This document shows, in pieces, positions 1-7,400 of a stretch of DNA of 49,896 nt (the stretch's first letter is position 1; every line of letters begins with the position of its first letter). A model generated the notes under the pieces. That model saw only the letters and a list, made by a program, of their open reading frames with translations. It was not told the DNA's origin and did not search any database. Origin of the DNA: an uncultured Eubacteriales bacterium (GTDB taxonomy: Bacteria; Bacillota; Clostridia; Oscillospirales; Acutalibacteraceae); contig OMYH01000003.1 of assembly GCA_900315255.1 (NCBI GenBank), forward strand, positions 1 through 49,896. Reading direction: 5' to 3'. The position numbers were made by a program, and so were the translations under genes.

Positions 1-30
1 TCTGCGCAGCAGAAGCACCGATCGAGCCGG
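1..30 (+). repeat. Left-edge copy of a dispersed repeat, inverted relative to the right edge
   Basis: The first 30 bases match, with 28 of 30 identities, the reverse complement of 49853-49882. A second short block follows in both copies (27-40 here; 49823-49836 at the right edge), separated by extra bases only in the right copy. In one frame (codons from 3, stop at 75-77) the sequence would encode a C-terminal tail containing AAEAPIEP. The right copy encodes AAEAPTEP in the equivalent frame, so the repeat may be the 3' end of a coding gene whose body lies outside the window. A transposon accessory gene such as a TnpB-like gene is one possibility, but I cannot identify it. Confidence 0.7.
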
Positions 31-96
31 CAGGCGAGACTAAAGATGCAAGCAAATTTGGTGCTCAGTCCGCATGACGTGATTTATTCAGTGGTT

Positions 97-155
97 CCTT
101 AATGAGCCAACGAATAAATCCAATGCCTGTATTCGGACAAGCTAACGAATTAAGG
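97..155. repeat. Nested inverted repeats just inside the left edge
   Basis: An outer stem CCTTAAT (97-103) / ATTAAGG (149-155) encloses an inner stem CGAATA (111-116) / TATTCG (130-135). It lies 20 bases after the stop of the possible edge-repeat reading frame. It could be a terminator, a structured RNA or the hairpin end of an insertion element. No function can be fixed from sequence alone. Confidence 0.4.
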
Positions 156-260
156 TATTACGCTCTGAATGCTTTTGTTTTCTTGCTTTAAACTCTATTC
201 AAATACAAAGCGCAACACATATTGTGTGACGCAAGTTCTGAGCAAATATGACAATAGACT

Positions 261-428
261 ATGAGTGTATGCAACGGTAGGCGTGAGGTCTGGACGGACT
301 ACGAAGAAGCGAAAGCCTATTTCCTTGATCTTATGATGTCTACAGACGGCGAGGAGCGTGAACGAGCGGAGTGCGTATATATCCAACTGCTTCACGGACT
401 TGACGAGTGTAGCGACGAGGACGAGTAA
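261..428 (+). CDS. Small acidic hypothetical protein (55 aa), probably mobile-element cargo
   Basis: ATG at 261 opens a 55-codon frame ending TAA at 426-428. The protein begins MSVCNGRREVWTDYEEAKAY and ends in an acidic tail (DECSDEDE). It is rich in Glu/Asp with an amphipathic helix-like middle (EEAKAYFLDLMM, then GEERERAECVYIQLLHGL). From memory, similar 50-60 residue proteins of unknown function occur in conjugative and mobilisable elements of Clostridia, but no activity is known to me. A stem-loop follows directly. There is no convincing Shine-Dalgarno; a 10-codon out-of-frame ORF (ATG at 248) overlaps the start, so translational coupling is possible. The acidic, regular composition argues that it is real despite its size. 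Confidence 0.6.
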   Translation: MSVCNGRREVWTDYEEAKAYFLDLMMSTDGEERERAECVYIQLLHGLDECSDEDE

Positions 429-433
429 TCATC

Positions 434-462
434 AAGGCAAGCTGTTTCGGCAGCTTGCTCTT
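434..462 (+). terminator. Stem-loop after the 55-aa gene
   Basis: GCAAGCTG (437-444), a TTTCGG loop and CAGCTTGC (451-458) form a GC-rich hairpin six bases after the stop codon, followed by TCTT. The T tract is short, so termination strength is uncertain. Confidence 0.5.
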
Positions 463-541
463 GCCATGCTATCTGGCGAACGGAAATGCCACTCACAGCC
501 GTCTGAGCCTGCGGAGCGAAACTATACTAACCGCATAAAAT

Positions 542-575
542 CACCCTCAAAACGCTTGTAAACGCTTTGAGGGTG
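542..575. terminator. Hairpin between the small ORF and the serine hydrolase
   Basis: CACCCTCAAA (542-551) pairs with TTTGAGGGTG (566-575). It lies 35 bases beyond the stop of the minus-strand serine hydrolase and could terminate it, or could terminate plus-strand readthrough. No long T tract on either side. Confidence 0.45.
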
Positions 576-609
576 TGCCTTGAAATCAAAATTAGATCGT
601 TTTGGGTGT

Positions 610-1605
610 TCATAGCCTTTCGACGATCGGTATTACATTCTTTTCAATGAAATCCACACGGTCGAATATCCTCGGTTTAAATGTGCCTGTTACACCGACT
701 GAAATGCTCTTTTCGGGATTGACATAGATAATATTGCCGCCATCACCGATAGCTGCAAATATCGGTTTATCCTTATACGGTCTGTACCACAGATAACAAT
801 ACCCCATATTGCCAAACATCTCACCAAGCTGCAATTTTGGCGAAGTCATCTGACCTATCCATTCATTTGAGACAATTCGCTTATCGTGATAAACACCACC
901 GTTTATCAGCATCCACCCTATCTTCGCCATATCATAAGCCGAGAGAGTCAGCCCCCATCCTGCGGTGACAGTATTCTGTGGATCGGAGTACCACTCATTT
1001 CCACGGGGGTTCTTATTCATCAGGAAATCAAACTGGTCGTCCTTGTCGCTTGCGCCGTGTATCTTGTGCTTTGGAATACCCATAGGTAAAAAGAGATACT
1101 CGTTTGCAAAGTCTATGCACTTCATACCCGATGCGTTTTCGATCACACCTGCGAGTATCTGGATACCAAGCGTCGCATACTTAAATTCACCTGTTATTCC
1201 CGATCTTCCACCGAGCAGATCAAGTGCCGCCTTCGTCCAGTCGTCTGAGGTGCAGACCTTCGTCCACGGCTCTGAACGATATTTGTATGGTGCGGTCATT
1301 GTCAGCAAATGCTCAAGGGTGACATTATAGATATTTTTTTCTCCTTGTTTAACAGTGTAATCAGGGAAAAAATCCAGCACCTTCTGCTCTGTGCCTTTGA
1401 TAAAACCCTTGTCAACGGCTATCCCTGTAAGTATAGCCATTACGCCCTTAGTGACAGACATTACATTTACAGCACTGTCAATATGAAAGCCGTGCCAGTT
1501 GTCGCTGTATACAATCTCACCGTTTTTTATAGCACATATCTGACAGATGTTGCTCTCGTTTCCCTTGCTTTCCTCTACATACTTATGAAGCTCGTTCTTT
1601 GTCAT
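610..1605 (-). CDS. Serine hydrolase of the beta-lactamase / penicillin-binding fold (class C-like)
   Basis: This 331-residue protein carries the class C beta-lactamase/esterase signature: SVTK at 50-53 supplies the nucleophilic serine and general-base lysine, YAT at 143-145 sits where the Tyr-x-Asn motif belongs, and GDGGN near 290 replaces the third KTG/HxG box. Family members include D-aminopeptidases, esterases and peptidoglycan-related hydrolases, so beta-lactam resistance cannot be assumed. There is no signal peptide, suggesting a cytoplasmic enzyme. The start (MTKNELHKY) has GGAGGT a few bases upstream and a strong promoter at 1663-1691. It is a monocistronic unit. Substrate unknown. 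Confidence 0.85.
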   Translation of the reverse strand: MTKNELHKYVEESKGNESNICQICAIKNGEIVYSDNWHGFHIDSAVNVMSVTKGVMAILTGIAVDKGFIKGTEQKVLDFFPDYTVKQGEKNIYNVTLEHLLTMTAPYKYRSEPWTKVCTSDDWTKAALDLLGGRSGITGEFKYATLGIQILAGVIENASGMKCIDFANEYLFLPMGIPKHKIHGASDKDDQFDFLMNKNPRGNEWYSDPQNTVTAGWGLTLSAYDMAKIGWMLINGGVYHDKRIVSNEWIGQMTSPKLQLGEMFGNMGYCYLWYRPYKDKPIFAAIGDGGNIIYVNPEKSISVGVTGTFKPRIFDRVDFIEKNVIPIVERL

Positions 1606-1627
1606 AACATACCTCCGACAATAAGTT

Positions 1628-1655
1628 CTGTATATTCGATCGAAGTTTCATACAG
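1628..1655. promoter_or_regulatory. Palindromic element in the leader of the serine hydrolase gene
   Basis: CTGTAT (1628-1633) and ATACAG (1650-1655) flank the perfect palindrome TTCGATCGAA (1635-1644). The element lies between the -10 box and the start codon, close to the expected transcription start. It could be a repressor operator or a 5' UTR hairpin. Confidence 0.4.
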
Positions 1656-1662
1656 TATCTTT

Positions 1663-1691
1663 ATTGTATCAAATCAAATTTTTAATGTCAA
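1663..1691 (-). promoter_or_regulatory. Sigma-A promoter of the serine hydrolase gene
   Basis: On the minus strand, TTGACA (complement of 1686-1691), a 17-base spacer and TACAAT (complement of 1663-1668) give a near-consensus housekeeping promoter about 60 bases upstream of the start codon. Confidence 0.75.
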
Positions 1692-1740
1692 CAGCTATAT
1701 CAAAATAATTTGACAGGATCCTGCAAATGCCTGTATGAAA

Positions 1741-1770
1741 AGAAAAAGCCCTCAGACTCGCTCCGAGGAC
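1741..1770 (-). terminator. Rho-independent terminator downstream of the SWIM gene
   Basis: On the minus strand CCTCGGA, GCGAG loop and TCTGAGG (1750-1768) are followed by GCTTTTTCT. This is a canonical stem plus T tract for the HIT-SWIM unit. Confidence 0.65.
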
Positions 1771-1784
1771 TTGATGATAATAAT

Positions 1785-1815
1785 GCGGCATACCCGCACA
1801 AAGCAGGTATGCCGC
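1785..1815 (-). terminator. Second hairpin after the SWIM gene
   Basis: GCGGCATACC (1785-1794) pairs perfectly with GGTATGCCGC (1806-1815), 8 bases past the SWIM stop codon. The following bases (ATTATTATC on the minus strand) are only partly T-rich. It may act with the 1741-1770 hairpin. Confidence 0.5.
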
Positions 1816-1822
1816 AAAAATT

Positions 1823-2251
1823 TCACCAATAATGATCGCCATATCTTTCATCATACATATATTCAATAAGCATTTCACGCAGTTCAGCCTTAGTCAGGGT
1901 ATTTACATACTTCCTTATTTCTTCCCTGTTCTCCTGCTCCTGACGCTCGGCTTCACGCTCTGATTCTTCTATCTCTTTCAGATACTCTGCTTTGATACTT
2001 GGCAATGCTGTAAATGCAAGCGCCACCATGTGCTTGCATATCTTTCTGCCATTGGCAAAAGGGCAATCGCATTCTGATTTTCGTGGGTGAGAAATGTCGA
2101 TTTTCACATTGTAAGGCTCTGTCTGCGAGCCTTGCACGAGCCCAACATACTCGGTTTCACTTTTCTTTTCAAAAGACAAAACCTTTTTGCCCTCGCAATA
2201 CTCATATCCACGCCAGCATGATGCGTTGCTTGCACTTGAATAAAATGACAT
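1823..2251 (-). CDS. SWIM zinc-finger domain protein
   Basis: About 142 residues. The SWIM pattern C-x-C...C-x-H is clear: C61 and C63 in ECDCPF, C72 and H74 in ICKH. SWIM domains chelate zinc and mediate DNA or protein contacts. In bacteria they occur in small stand-alone proteins and SNF2-helicase partners, but no helicase lies nearby. The C-terminal third is a charged Glu/Arg-rich helix, probably coiled coil. I chose ATG at 2251 because AAGGTG sits six bases before it; in-frame GTG (2260) and ATG (2257) upstream overlap that ribosome site. It follows the HIT gene by about 60 bases and is probably cotranscribed with it. Cellular role unknown. Confidence 0.75.
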   Translation of the reverse strand: MSFYSSASNASCWRGYEYCEGKKVLSFEKKSETEYVGLVQGSQTEPYNVKIDISHPRKSECDCPFANGRKICKHMVALAFTALPSIKAEYLKEIEESEREAERQEQENREEIRKYVNTLTKAELREMLIEYMYDERYGDHYW

Positions 2252-2314
2252 TGTCATCACCTTTTTTATACATATTTGAGATATTAAGAAACTGTCAAAA
2301 CAGCCATTCAGCTT

Positions 2315-2779
2315 TCATATCAGCTTCTCCAATTCCGCAAGCAGCCTGTTTTTCATATCCGCAAGCTGTCCCTTGCTTGGTCTGTTATCATCTGAATACA
2401 TCTTCTCCATAGGATACCACCAGACGGGACCTCTGCCGTTATTGCCGTAATTCTCAATATCTCCGTTTACCCTCGGGAACAGATGCCAGTGCAGGTGTGC
2501 ATCACCCATGCCCAGCAGCTCATAGTTTATCTTTTCTGCGCCGAATGCCCTTGACACAGCCTCGGCAACCACCGTCATTTCTTCAAGGAATTTCGCCCGT
2601 TCTGTCGTTTCAAGGTGAAACAGCTCGGTCTTATCTCCGTGATGTTTGTAGAGAAACAGCGTATAGCCGTGAAAATGCTGATTGTCACCTATCACCACAT
2701 ACCCTGTTTCAAGCTCCTTGACGAAATAGGGGTTTGCTCCGTCCTTTATCATTTTTATTCTGTCGCATATAAGGCACAT
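2315..2779 (-). CDS. HIT family nucleotide-binding hydrolase
   Basis: A 154-residue histidine-triad protein with the catalytic HLHWH at 95-99 (H-x-H-x-H followed by LFPR). HIT proteins hydrolyse or transfer nucleotidyl groups from AMP-amidates, dinucleoside polyphosphates or similar compounds, with the middle histidine as nucleophile. N-terminal CLICDRI resembles the CxxC start of many bacterial HIT proteins, although the second metal ligand pair is not obvious. Cytoplasmic. AAGGAGG precedes the ATG, and a near-consensus promoter lies at 2869-2897. First gene of a two-gene unit with the SWIM protein. The precise substrate cannot be deduced. Confidence 0.9.
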   Translation of the reverse strand: MCLICDRIKMIKDGANPYFVKELETGYVVIGDNQHFHGYTLFLYKHHGDKTELFHLETTERAKFLEEMTVVAEAVSRAFGAEKINYELLGMGDAHLHWHLFPRVNGDIENYGNNGRGPVWWYPMEKMYSDDNRPSKGQLADMKNRLLAELEKLI

Positions 2780-2868
2780 TTTAAGACCTCCTTAAATACG
2801 ATCAATAATGGTGTGATCTTTCGTATATCCATTTCTGTATCATCCTATGTTTTGCGATATTTTCTATA

Positions 2869-2897
2869 ATTATAGCAGATAGCGTGAGAAAAGTCAA
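2869..2897 (-). promoter_or_regulatory. Sigma-A promoter of the HIT-SWIM unit
   Basis: Minus strand: TTGACT (complement of 2892-2897), 17-base spacer, TATAAT (complement of 2869-2874). The start codon is about 90 bases downstream. Confidence 0.75.
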
Positions 2898-2934
2898 TCG
2901 GCAGATAACAAACAGGCTCGGAAATGGATAAAAT

Positions 2935-2972
2935 AACGGGATATGCCTTTCATCAAAAAAACATATCCCGTT
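2935..2972. terminator. Inverted repeat upstream of the HIT promoter
   Basis: AACGGGATATG (2935-2945) and CATATCCCGTT (2962-2972) are perfect inverted arms around an A-rich loop. Terminator-like, but with no gene clearly reading into it; possibly left over from the decayed SLOG locus. Apart from this and the HIT promoter I see nothing in 2780-3073. Confidence 0.4.
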
Positions 2973-3073
2973 AATTATCCCAAATATAGTTTTTATCATA
3001 TACAACGCAATATCGACTATACATACCGCAACTTTTCGTTTAGTGGGAGTGCAGCAATAGGCACGCTTGTGGC

Positions 3074-3358
3074 AATACCCATTTCACGCTCGTCCTGCCA
3101 TACATGAAAGCAGAGTACCATGACAACAAAGAGGAATACCTTGACTATTATGATGAAGTCGAGGTGTTTGCAGAATCGTCCGAAGCACACTCAAAGTCCG
3201 CTATCCAAGTCCGCAATCGCAGTATGATCGACCGATCAGACCTTATAGTGTGCTGTATACAGCATAAAAGCGGGGGAGCTTATGCCACGATACGCTATGC
3301 AGAGAAACAGGGCAAGAAGATAGTGAACCTTGCAGACGAAAAGGGAATAGGCTTCTGA
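3074..3358 (+). pseudogene. C-terminal remnant of a SLOG/DUF1273-type nucleotide-binding protein
   Basis: The frame reads THFTLVLPYMKAEY from about 3077, through VRNRSMIDRSDLIVC and SGGAYATIRYAEKQGKKI, to TGA at 3356-3358. The RNR-x-MIDRSD and GGAYATIRYA segments are typical of the C-terminal half of the YpsA/DUF1273 branch of the SLOG superfamily (Rossmann-like sensors of nucleotide ligands). The expected N-terminal glycine-rich half is absent, there is no Shine-Dalgarno, and the internal ATG at 3104 would start in mid-domain. I therefore call it a truncated gene. An 84-residue product from 3104 is possible but unlikely to fold as a SLOG domain. Confidence 0.65.
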
Positions 3359-3370
3359 AAAGGAAAATAA

Positions 3371-3400
3371 GGCGATACCTATGCGTTGTCAGGTATCGCC
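3371..3400. terminator. Bidirectional terminator between the SLOG remnant and argF
   Basis: GGCGATACCT (3371-3380) pairs perfectly with AGGTATCGCC (3391-3400). CTTATT follows on the plus strand and TTATTTT on the minus strand, so it could serve both converging units. Confidence 0.65.
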
Positions 3401-3502
3401 CTTATTCGTTATTATAATGATTGTTCTTGTCGGTAGGTACTGCTACGGGTATAGTGTTACTATTTGGAACGGGGAAAGTAATACCGCTCTATGCACAGTT
3501 AA

Positions 3503-4408
3503 TTATTTCATCAGATAAACCATAACTGCCTTCTGAGCGTGGAGTCTGTTTTCAGCCTCGTCGAAGATCTCGTCTGCGTGAGCCTCAAACACCTCTGCTG
3601 TTATCTCCTCGCCCCTGTGCGCAGGCAGGCAGTGCAGCACCATAGCGTCAGTCTTTGCAGCAGTCATAAGCTCGTCGTTTATCTGATAGCCGTCAAATGC
3701 TTTAGCTCTCTCCAAAGCCTCGCTCTCCTGACCCATGGAAGCCCATACATCGGTAATAACAACATCTGCGTCCTTTGCGGCCTCGATCGGCGTTCTGAAC
3801 ATAGCGAATTTATCGCCGTATTCCTTTGTGAAATCAAGCACACTGCCGTCAGGCTCATACCCTTCAGGGCAGGCAACCGATATTGACATCCCCGACTTTA
3901 ATGCACCTACGATAAGCGAATTCATCATATTGTTGCCGTCGCCGATAAAGCACATTTTAAGACCCGCAAGTTTTCCTTTTCTCTCTCTGATCGTCATAAG
4001 ATCGGCAAGCACCTGACACGGATGACAGAAGTCCGTCAAACCGTTGATTATCGGGATCGAACCGTACTCTGCAAGGGCTTCGACCTCCTCCTGCTTGAAT
4101 GTCCTTATCATGATACCATCAAGATAGCGTGACAGAACTCTTGCGGTATCCTGCACGGGTTCACCCCTGCCGATCTGCAGATCGCTGCTTGACAGGAACA
4201 ATGCCTTGCCTCCAAGCTGGAACATTCCGACCTCAAAGCTGACCCTTGTTCTTGTACTCGCCTTTTCAAAGATCATGCCGAGAGTTTTTCCCCCGAGATA
4301 ATTCTTTGCGATACCGTGCTTCTGCTCGTATTTGAGCTGATCCGCAAGGTTGAGTACCTCCTGAATGTCCTCGCTCGACCAATCAAGAAGCTTCAGTAAA
4401 TGTTTCAT
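3503..4408 (-). CDS. argF: Ornithine carbamoyltransferase
   Basis: Catalyses carbamoyl phosphate + ornithine to citrulline, the sixth step of arginine synthesis, in the cytoplasm as a trimer. The 301-residue length is normal. Diagnostic motifs are all present: STRTR at 51-55 (carbamoyl-phosphate binding), HPCQ at 129-132, and HCLPAHRG from residue 259 with the ornithine-binding cysteine. The HCLP box favours ornithine rather than aspartate as substrate. It is the last gene of the minus-strand arginine cluster, about 60 bases after argD and separated from it by a stable hairpin, so it is presumably under the same ArgR control. A catabolic enzyme is unlikely because no arcA or arcC is nearby. 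Confidence 0.95.
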   Translation of the reverse strand: MKHLLKLLDWSSEDIQEVLNLADQLKYEQKHGIAKNYLGGKTLGMIFEKASTRTRVSFEVGMFQLGGKALFLSSSDLQIGRGEPVQDTARVLSRYLDGIMIRTFKQEEVEALAEYGSIPIINGLTDFCHPCQVLADLMTIRERKGKLAGLKMCFIGDGNNMMNSLIVGALKSGMSISVACPEGYEPDGSVLDFTKEYGDKFAMFRTPIEAAKDADVVITDVWASMGQESEALERAKAFDGYQINDELMTAAKTDAMVLHCLPAHRGEEITAEVFEAHADEIFDEAENRLHAQKAVMVYLMK

Positions 4409-4432
4409 GGTATATCGTCCTTTCGTTTCCTG

Positions 4433-4457
4433 CGGCAGAGGATCATCTCCCCTGCCG
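4433..4457 (-). other. Intercistronic hairpin between argD and argF
   Basis: CGGCAGAGGA (4433-4442) and TCCCCTGCCG (4448-4457) form a 10-bp stem (one G-U pair in the minus-strand RNA) with a five-base loop. No T tract follows, so it more likely tunes mRNA stability or argF translation than terminates. Confidence 0.5.
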
Positions 4458-4468
4458 ACAGTTAATAT

Positions 4469-7400
4469 TTATTCCTTATTGTTCTTTCTTGTTTCTGTTA
4501 TCGACCTTTCGAGAATATCAAGACCCTCATTCAAGTCGATCTCGTCTATATTGAGCGGCGGCAGCAGCCTGATAAGATTCTTTGCTGTTAAAACAAGCAA
4601 GCCGTTCTTCGCACAACCGTACATTACATCCTTGGCGTTATCGTCCTCAAGCTCTATGCCTATCATCAGACCAATACCGCGAACACTCTTGACGCCTTCC
4701 ATTTCGGATACACGCTCTCTGATGTAATCGCCCTTTGCCCTGACCTCGGCTAAGAAAGCATCATCCGCAACGGTATCAAGTATTACCATCGCTCCTGCGC
4801 AGGCGATCGGATTGCCGCCGAATGTCGTGCCGTTTGAACCCGGAGTCATAATATCCGCAAGCTCCTCGCTGCACATACAAGCCGACAGCGGAAGTCCTCC
4901 GCCCAAAGCCTTTGCCGAAGTGATAACATCGGGTTTAATATCGTAATTCTCATAACAGAATAGTCTGCCAGTTCTGCCCATGCCGGTCTGTATCTCGTCA
5001 ACAATGAGCAGACTTTTCTTTTCCTTACAGAATTCGGCAAGCTCTTTCACGAATTCCTTATCAAGCGGATTAACTCCGCCTTCTCCCTGAACAAGCTCTA
5101 TCATTACGGCACAGGTATTCTCATTCACCTTCGACTTAACGCTTTCCATGTCATTTGCTTTTGCGTAGTCAAAGCCCTCTGTAAACGGATCGAAGTCCTT
5201 ATGGAACACATCCTGTCCCGTGGCCGACAGCGTTGTTATAGTTCTGCCGTGGAAAGAATTTTCAAGCGTTACGATATGAGTTTTACCTTTACCGAGCTTC
5301 TCGTTTCCGTACTTTCTGGCGATCTTTATTGCGCACTCGTTAGCCTCTGCACCCGAGTTTGCAAAGAACACCTTGCTGAACCCCGTCTTCATACAAAGCA
5401 GCTCTGCAAGCTGAATCTGTGTTGTATTATAGTAAAGATTCGACATATGAGCGAGCTTATACGTCTGCTCCTCAACGGCACGGCTCCACTTGTAATCGGA
5501 ATATCCCAGAGCGTTCACACCTATACCGGAGGTAAAGTCAATGTACTTCTTCTCCTCAATGTCCCATGCGTTCGAGCCGTATCCCTTTTCTATAACAACA
5601 GGAACTCTGTTATAGACGTGCATCATGTTTTGTTCTTCGGTTTCCTTCACTATATCGAACAGGGTCATATCCTCGTTGGGATCGTTCTCTACGCTGCCGT
5701 TTTCTTCAGTCTTGCCCTCGTCTTCCGTCTTTTCCTTCGGCTGTTCCTCATTTTTTTTCTGCGCCTTCATAGCCGCCACATAGATCAGAAGCATAAGCAG
5801 GCAAAGACCGCTTACAAACATACCGTATACGACGCCGGGGGTATGATAATCAAATCTTATCGTACTGTCGGTATTTGCGGGCACCTTGACGGCCATAAAG
5901 CCGAAATCGAGCAGCTTCACTTCGGCAGGCTCTCCGTTGACAGTTGCGCTCCAGCCGCTGTCATACGGCACGGTAAACAGAACATACTCTTCATTTTCGC
6001 CTGTTTTGATTTTAGCCTCAAAGCCTTTTTTATCTCTTTCAAAGCTGTAGCAAGCCGAATTGATCCTATCCTCGCAATGTTTGAAATAACCGTCTCTTGT
6101 ATAATCGCAATCTTCAAGCAGGAGCTGCTCCATACCCATCGAGGCACACGTGAACATATCCTCATAGTCGTGGATTATGATAGTATCCAGAAGAACAAGA
6201 TGCTTGAACGGGTCGGGAACCTCCTTGAATGTGGAGTCTAACATAAACTTATCGAACGTCATACCCATCGGTACGCAATATTCGTTTTCATATATTTTGT
6301 ATCCGTTCTGTGTATCAAGATACTTCCAGCCGGGCATGAGGTATTCTCCGTTTTCTTTTTCAAAGGTCATGCCATCGTCTTCCTGATTGAAAAGGTACTT
6401 TACAGACGCAAAGCTTCTCATTCCATACACGGAGTTGTACCAGTTGCTCACGGTATATCTTGTAAGTCCCATACCCTTGAAGAAGCGGTTGATAGATCCG
6501 CTTACCGTACTGTTAAAGCACTGCAAGCCCGGTATCCTCCAGAAAACAGTAGTATTATCATCAGCAGCGTACTTCTTAATATCAGGATCATTGAGTATTT
6601 CGTTGATTTTCTCGTTATTGACCTGTTCCATCTCGGGAATATCCATGCTCTCTGCATTTACCTCATCTATATCATAGCGAAACAGGCTATATGAATGAAT
6701 GTTTATGATATCCGATCTCCACTTTTGAATATCGTCTATCTTTATCTTATCGCCCTGATTGAGCAATCCGTCGCCCACAACATCGCTGGTTGTGATCCCC
6801 CTATTCTTGGAAGGGATAAACGTAGAAGCAACAGTTATCAGAACAGCCGCCGTAAGTACTGCACAAGAATATCTTTGGAATAGTTTTTTATTCTTTCTAT
6901 ACAGCTTTATAAACACTGCCAAAAGAGCAATATTTGTCAAGCTCACAGCCGCAAACATCCAAAACAGATGCGGGTCGCCATATAAACCGAACTCCCACTT
7001 CTCGGCGGTTATTGTCGGAGTAAGCCCGATGATCAGAGTAATTGCAGTAGTGATAACTACCTCTGCAGTGATGGCTTTTTTCCAGCTTGTCGCCTTATCT
7101 TCAAGCGAGGTTACAGCCGCAAGACACATCACCAGGTTCGCCATGAAGATCCAGCGGATATATTTTGCTTCGGTAAACATCTGGAACGAGCTGTTCAGTA
7201 TCGGCACAAACATTATCACACCGCATACAACGAAGAAGAGCTTGAGCCATTTTTCGGATCTCTTGCTGAAGAAAACAGCAAACACGCTTGACATTCCGAA
7301 CAAAGCGATAAATGCAGTCAAAGCATACCAGTTTGAGTTGTAATTTGGAGAGTATACATTAGAGTTCGCCAATTCAGGCGGCATAAATAAGCATGCTATC

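Noticed and set aside
610-1605. True beta-lactamase resistance gene
   Set aside because: The SxxK motif is shared by many esterases and peptidases; the third motif is GDGGN rather than KTG and there is no signal peptide.
2802-3005. 67-codon minus-strand ORF upstream of the HIT gene
   Set aside because: It covers the HIT promoter and a terminator-like repeat, has no clear ribosome site and its sequence shows no domain.
5201-6241. 346-codon plus-strand ORF opposite the yfhO-argD gene
   Set aside because: It runs antisense across a well-supported coding region, has no ribosome site and resembles no family; it is a shadow of codon bias on the other strand.
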